This document shows, piece after piece, positions 4,955 to 7,102 of a stretch of DNA of 7,102 nucleotides. The notes under the pieces were generated by a model that was not told the DNA's origin, made no database searches, and saw only the letters and a program-made list of their open reading frames with translations. Position 1 is the stretch's first letter. Each line of letters starts with the position of its first letter. Position numbers and translations under genes: made by a program. Source of the DNA: Kiritimatiellia bacterium (GTDB taxonomy: Bacteria; Verrucomicrobiota; Kiritimatiellia; RFP12; UBA1067). The DNA is taken from positions 1 through 7,102 of the forward strand of contig JAQWAM010000060.1 in assembly GCA_028707675.1 (NCBI GenBank). The letters are read 5' to 3'.

Positions 4955-7102
4955 ATGGGAAAAACAATTATATTGCCGCTTGCGTTTGTGCTGCTAGCGG
5001 CGGGCGCGGCGGAGGTGCCTTTCACCCGCACGGTTTCGCGCGCGGCGAAACCCGGCGCGCGGGCGCGGCGGCTGGAAAAAACGCTCATTTTCGCGGAACG
5101 TCAGCTCTACGGTCCGTTCCAGAATCTACTGCACCGCTACACGGACCGTCCGCTTTTCCTCGACGTCACGCTCCGCGACGACCCGGAAATCGGCAGTTAC
5201 GCCGCGTTCTTCCGCGATATCGAGATACTGCGTAACGCCGGTCTCGACGGATTCGGCTCTCTCGATTATTTCAATGTGCATCGTGCCCAGCTCAAGTTAC
5301 TGGGCGAACGGCCGCCCGCACCCGGTTATTCCCAGATGATCGTCTTTCCCGGTTACTGGGCTGAAAGCCGCTATGCGGAGGTCAAGAGCATGATCCTCGA
5401 CGCTGAGAAATCGCCGTTCACGACGCGCCTCGACGGTAAACTGCTCATGTGGTGTTACGGCAACGGCACTGAAGCCCATGAGAAGTGGGCGCGGCGGTTA
5501 CTCGCGGACGAGGATATCCCGCCGTTCCTTTTCATAGGCGACATGCCGTTCCTCGATATTTACACGGCCTTCGGCAAGTATGAAAAAGGGAAAAAACCGC
5601 AGCGGATACCGCGGGAAATTGTCGAAGCCTTCCGGGGAAAAGTGGCGAAAGCCGCTGAAGCTTTCGACGGTTTCCAGCTCTGGTGCACCGAGTATTATCC
5701 CGATCACATCGGTGAATACCCGCGTCATTCCCTGAAGACGGACATCTACCGCAAATATCTCCTGCCGGTCGCGCAAGAGGTGATGGGGCGTCCGGAAAAC
5801 AAGGGAAAGCTCTTCGGAACGTATCTCCGCAACGGATATGTCAATCCCTTCGCCGGAACGACGGACGGGGAATACGGAACGGAGACCCTGCGCAGTTATC
5901 TCGACGAGATACTGCTTGTCAATCCCGACGTGCTGATGCTCTTCGAGTGGAACGAGGCCAACGAGAACACGCATTTCCAGCCCACCGTGGCGCACGGACG
6001 CACGTGGGAGCGGGTTCTCGCCTATTATCGGAGCGCGCTCGACCGGACACCGCCCGCGCCGCGGCCCGGCGACGACACGACGGTGCCTAACCTCGTCCTG
6101 AGTGTCCGTCAGGCGCTCAAGCTGGGCGAGCCCTATCACCTCGAGCTTTTGTATCTGCCTGACGGCGCCACAGAAAAGGAGTTGACCGCGCGCGTGACGC
6201 TGAAGGATGCCGCCGGCCGCGTGTTGGTGACGTTCCCGGTCGAAAAGATACCTACCGGCGAGTTGCTCGCGATTAACTACCGTTTGCCCTCGGAGTGTCT
6301 GGCCGATAGCGACTCCGTAACGGCTGAACTCGAAACCGGGTACGGCGAGCGGAAGAAAATCTGGCGCGGTTTCGATTCGACGCGTCTGAGCGCCACGACC
6401 TGTCGCGATTACCTCTATTCGCACCATCCGCTCCGCGAACTGATTGAGCCCGAAACGCATTCTTTCGAAATCCGACCCGCGCCCGGGGAGGAAGCCTACG
6501 CGATCTCCGCCGCGTTCGTGTGCGGCGAGAAACTCGCCGCGCTCGAAGTTCTCGACGGCCTCGAGGAGGTCGCCGCCGCAGACAGGGAAAACGTCTTCGA
6601 CCGTGCTAAATACGCGATTCTGCGCGGCAGGTTCACATCCCTGATCCCCTCCCGTTTCGGCGATGGCGCTGCGGCGGTACTGAAAGGAACGGCGAAAACG
6701 CCCGGCGCGCCCAACGCGATCCTAAAAAGCGGGCATTACGCATGGGAGTCCTTTGGCGTGCGCGGTAAAGAGGGCGACATCTGGAAAGTGACGTGCCATT
6801 TCGGCGGCGGCACGGGCACGTTCTTCGCGCTTGTCCCGAAAGAAGAGCTGGCGGGCGCGAAAATCGTTTTCGACTTAGAAAAACTCGGGATTGTTGAATG
6901 CGCGCTTGACGAGGCTCACAGTCTCGGCAAAAAAGGTATGGAACTCAAGGACACCGCCCGGCTCGACTTGGAACGCCTTGACGATCTCGCCGATTATCCT
7001 AAGCCGGTCGGCGAGCCGCAGGCGGAAATCCGCGTGACGCTGCCGAGCGCGAACCGATTTCCGGCGTACCAGCTCCGGGCGGTTACGGCATCGGGGAAAG
7101 TG
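4955..7102 (+). CDS. Large secreted protein, probable glycoside hydrolase (GH99/GH71-like barrel), 3' end beyond window
   Basis: An uninterrupted 716-codon frame runs from ATG 4955 to the right edge with no stop. The start gives a good Sec signal peptide, MGKTIILPLAFVLLAAGA, then AEVPF; the ribosome site is weak (AGAAG, 4944-4948) and no better in-frame start lies upstream. Residues about 50-350 show alternating strand/helix segments of a TIM barrel: RPLFLDVTL, ILRNAGLDGFGSLDYF (91-106), QMIVFPGYW, DGKLLMWCYG (160-169), PFLFIGDM (190-197), GFQLWCTEYYP (239-249) and LMLFEWNEANENTH from about 327. E246, E331 and E334 at strand ends are candidate acidic catalytic residues. The WNEANE ending recalls the terminal WNEW-type motif of GH99-like and GH71-like proteins. 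Residues from about 370 on are beta-rich (LVLSVRQALKLGEPYHLELLYLP) and look like one or more accessory sandwich domains. Gene prediction is firm; the enzyme class is a tentative call from pattern only. It follows the phosphoesterase by 92 bases. Confidence 0.72.
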   Translation, partial: MGKTIILPLAFVLLAAGAAEVPFTRTVSRAAKPGARARRLEKTLIFAERQLYGPFQNLLHRYTDRPLFLDVTLRDDPEIGSYAAFFRDIEILRNAGLDGFGSLDYFNVHRAQLKLLGERPPAPGYSQMIVFPGYWAESRYAEVKSMILDAEKSPFTTRLDGKLLMWCYGNGTEAHEKWARRLLADEDIPPFLFIGDMPFLDIYTAFGKYEKGKKPQRIPREIVEAFRGKVAKAAEAFDGFQLWCTEYYPDHIGEYPRHSLKTDIYRKYLLPVAQEVMGRPENKGKLFGTYLRNGYVNPFAGTTDGEYGTETLRSYLDEILLVNPDVLMLFEWNEANENTHFQPTVAHGRTWERVLAYYRSALDRTPPAPRPGDDTTVPNLVLSVRQALKLGEPYHLELLYLPDGATEKELTARVTLKDAAGRVLVTFPVEKIPTGELLAINYRLPSECLADSDSVTAELETGYGERKKIWRGFDSTRLSATTCRDYLYSHHPLRELIEPETHSFEIRPAPGEEAYAISAAFVCGEKLAALEVLDGLEEVAAADRENVFDRAKYAILRGRFTSLIPSRFGDGAAAVLKGTAKTPGAPNAILKSGHYAWESFGVRGKEGDIWKVTCHFGGGTGTFFALVPKEELAGAKIVFDLEKLGIVECALDEAHSLGKKGMELKDTARLDLERLDDLADYPKPVGEPQAEIRVTLPSANRFPAYQLRAVTASGKV

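Noticed and set aside
3771..4967. Long minus-strand open frame (398 codons) opposite the phosphoesterase gene
   Set aside because: The coding strand carries all five metallophosphoesterase motifs. The antisense product is low-complexity Arg-rich and resembles nothing known.
5498..6460. Minus-strand open frame (320 codons) opposite the large secreted protein
   Set aside because: It is a shadow of the continuous 716-codon plus-strand frame, which has a signal peptide and regular secondary-structure pattern.

Overview
The window is GC-rich bacterial DNA holding five protein-coding genes and no RNA genes, insertion sequences or CRISPR arrays. Every gene begins with an export signal: Sec-type leaders on three, twin-arginine (Tat) leaders on two. 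A ceramidase-fold hydrolase, a Tat-exported GH109-type oxidoreductase/glycosidase, a Tat-exported metallophosphoesterase and a probable TIM-barrel glycosidase together are typical of polysaccharide- or glycoconjugate-degrading members of the PVC group (Lentisphaerota, Kiritimatiellota, Verrucomicrobiota) or Planctomycetota. This placement is inferred from gene types only; there is no phylogenetic marker in the window.

Layout. On the minus strand, bases 1-93 carry only the signal-peptide end of an unidentified secreted protein. Bases 94-269 are intergenic and contain a long imperfect inverted repeat (160-234). Next comes a neutral-ceramidase-like hydrolase (1727 down to 270), whose 3' end carries a hairpin over its stop codon. 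Bases 1728-1970 form a divergent promoter region with helically phased short direct repeats, an AT-rich island, a G7 run and a small leader ORF.

On the plus strand, three genes follow with gaps of 114 and 92 bases: a GH109-family protein (1971-3398), a metallophosphoesterase with an N-terminal fibronectin-III-like domain (3513-4862), and a large secreted protein (4955 to beyond 7102). The last shows a probable N-terminal glycoside-hydrolase barrel (GH99/GH71-like) and a beta-rich C-terminal half. No strong terminator lies between them, so they may be co-transcribed. The ribosome binding site of the phosphoesterase lies inside a duplicated G-rich element that could form a G-quadruplex.

Working idea (inference): an extracytoplasmic set that processes a host or environmental glycoconjugate. 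GH109 would remove terminal alpha-GalNAc-type sugars, the large protein would attack the glycan, the phosphoesterase would release phosphate or a phospho-headgroup, and the ceramidase-like enzyme would cleave an amide-linked lipid or a similar amide. No transporter or regulator gene is visible, and the substrate is not established.
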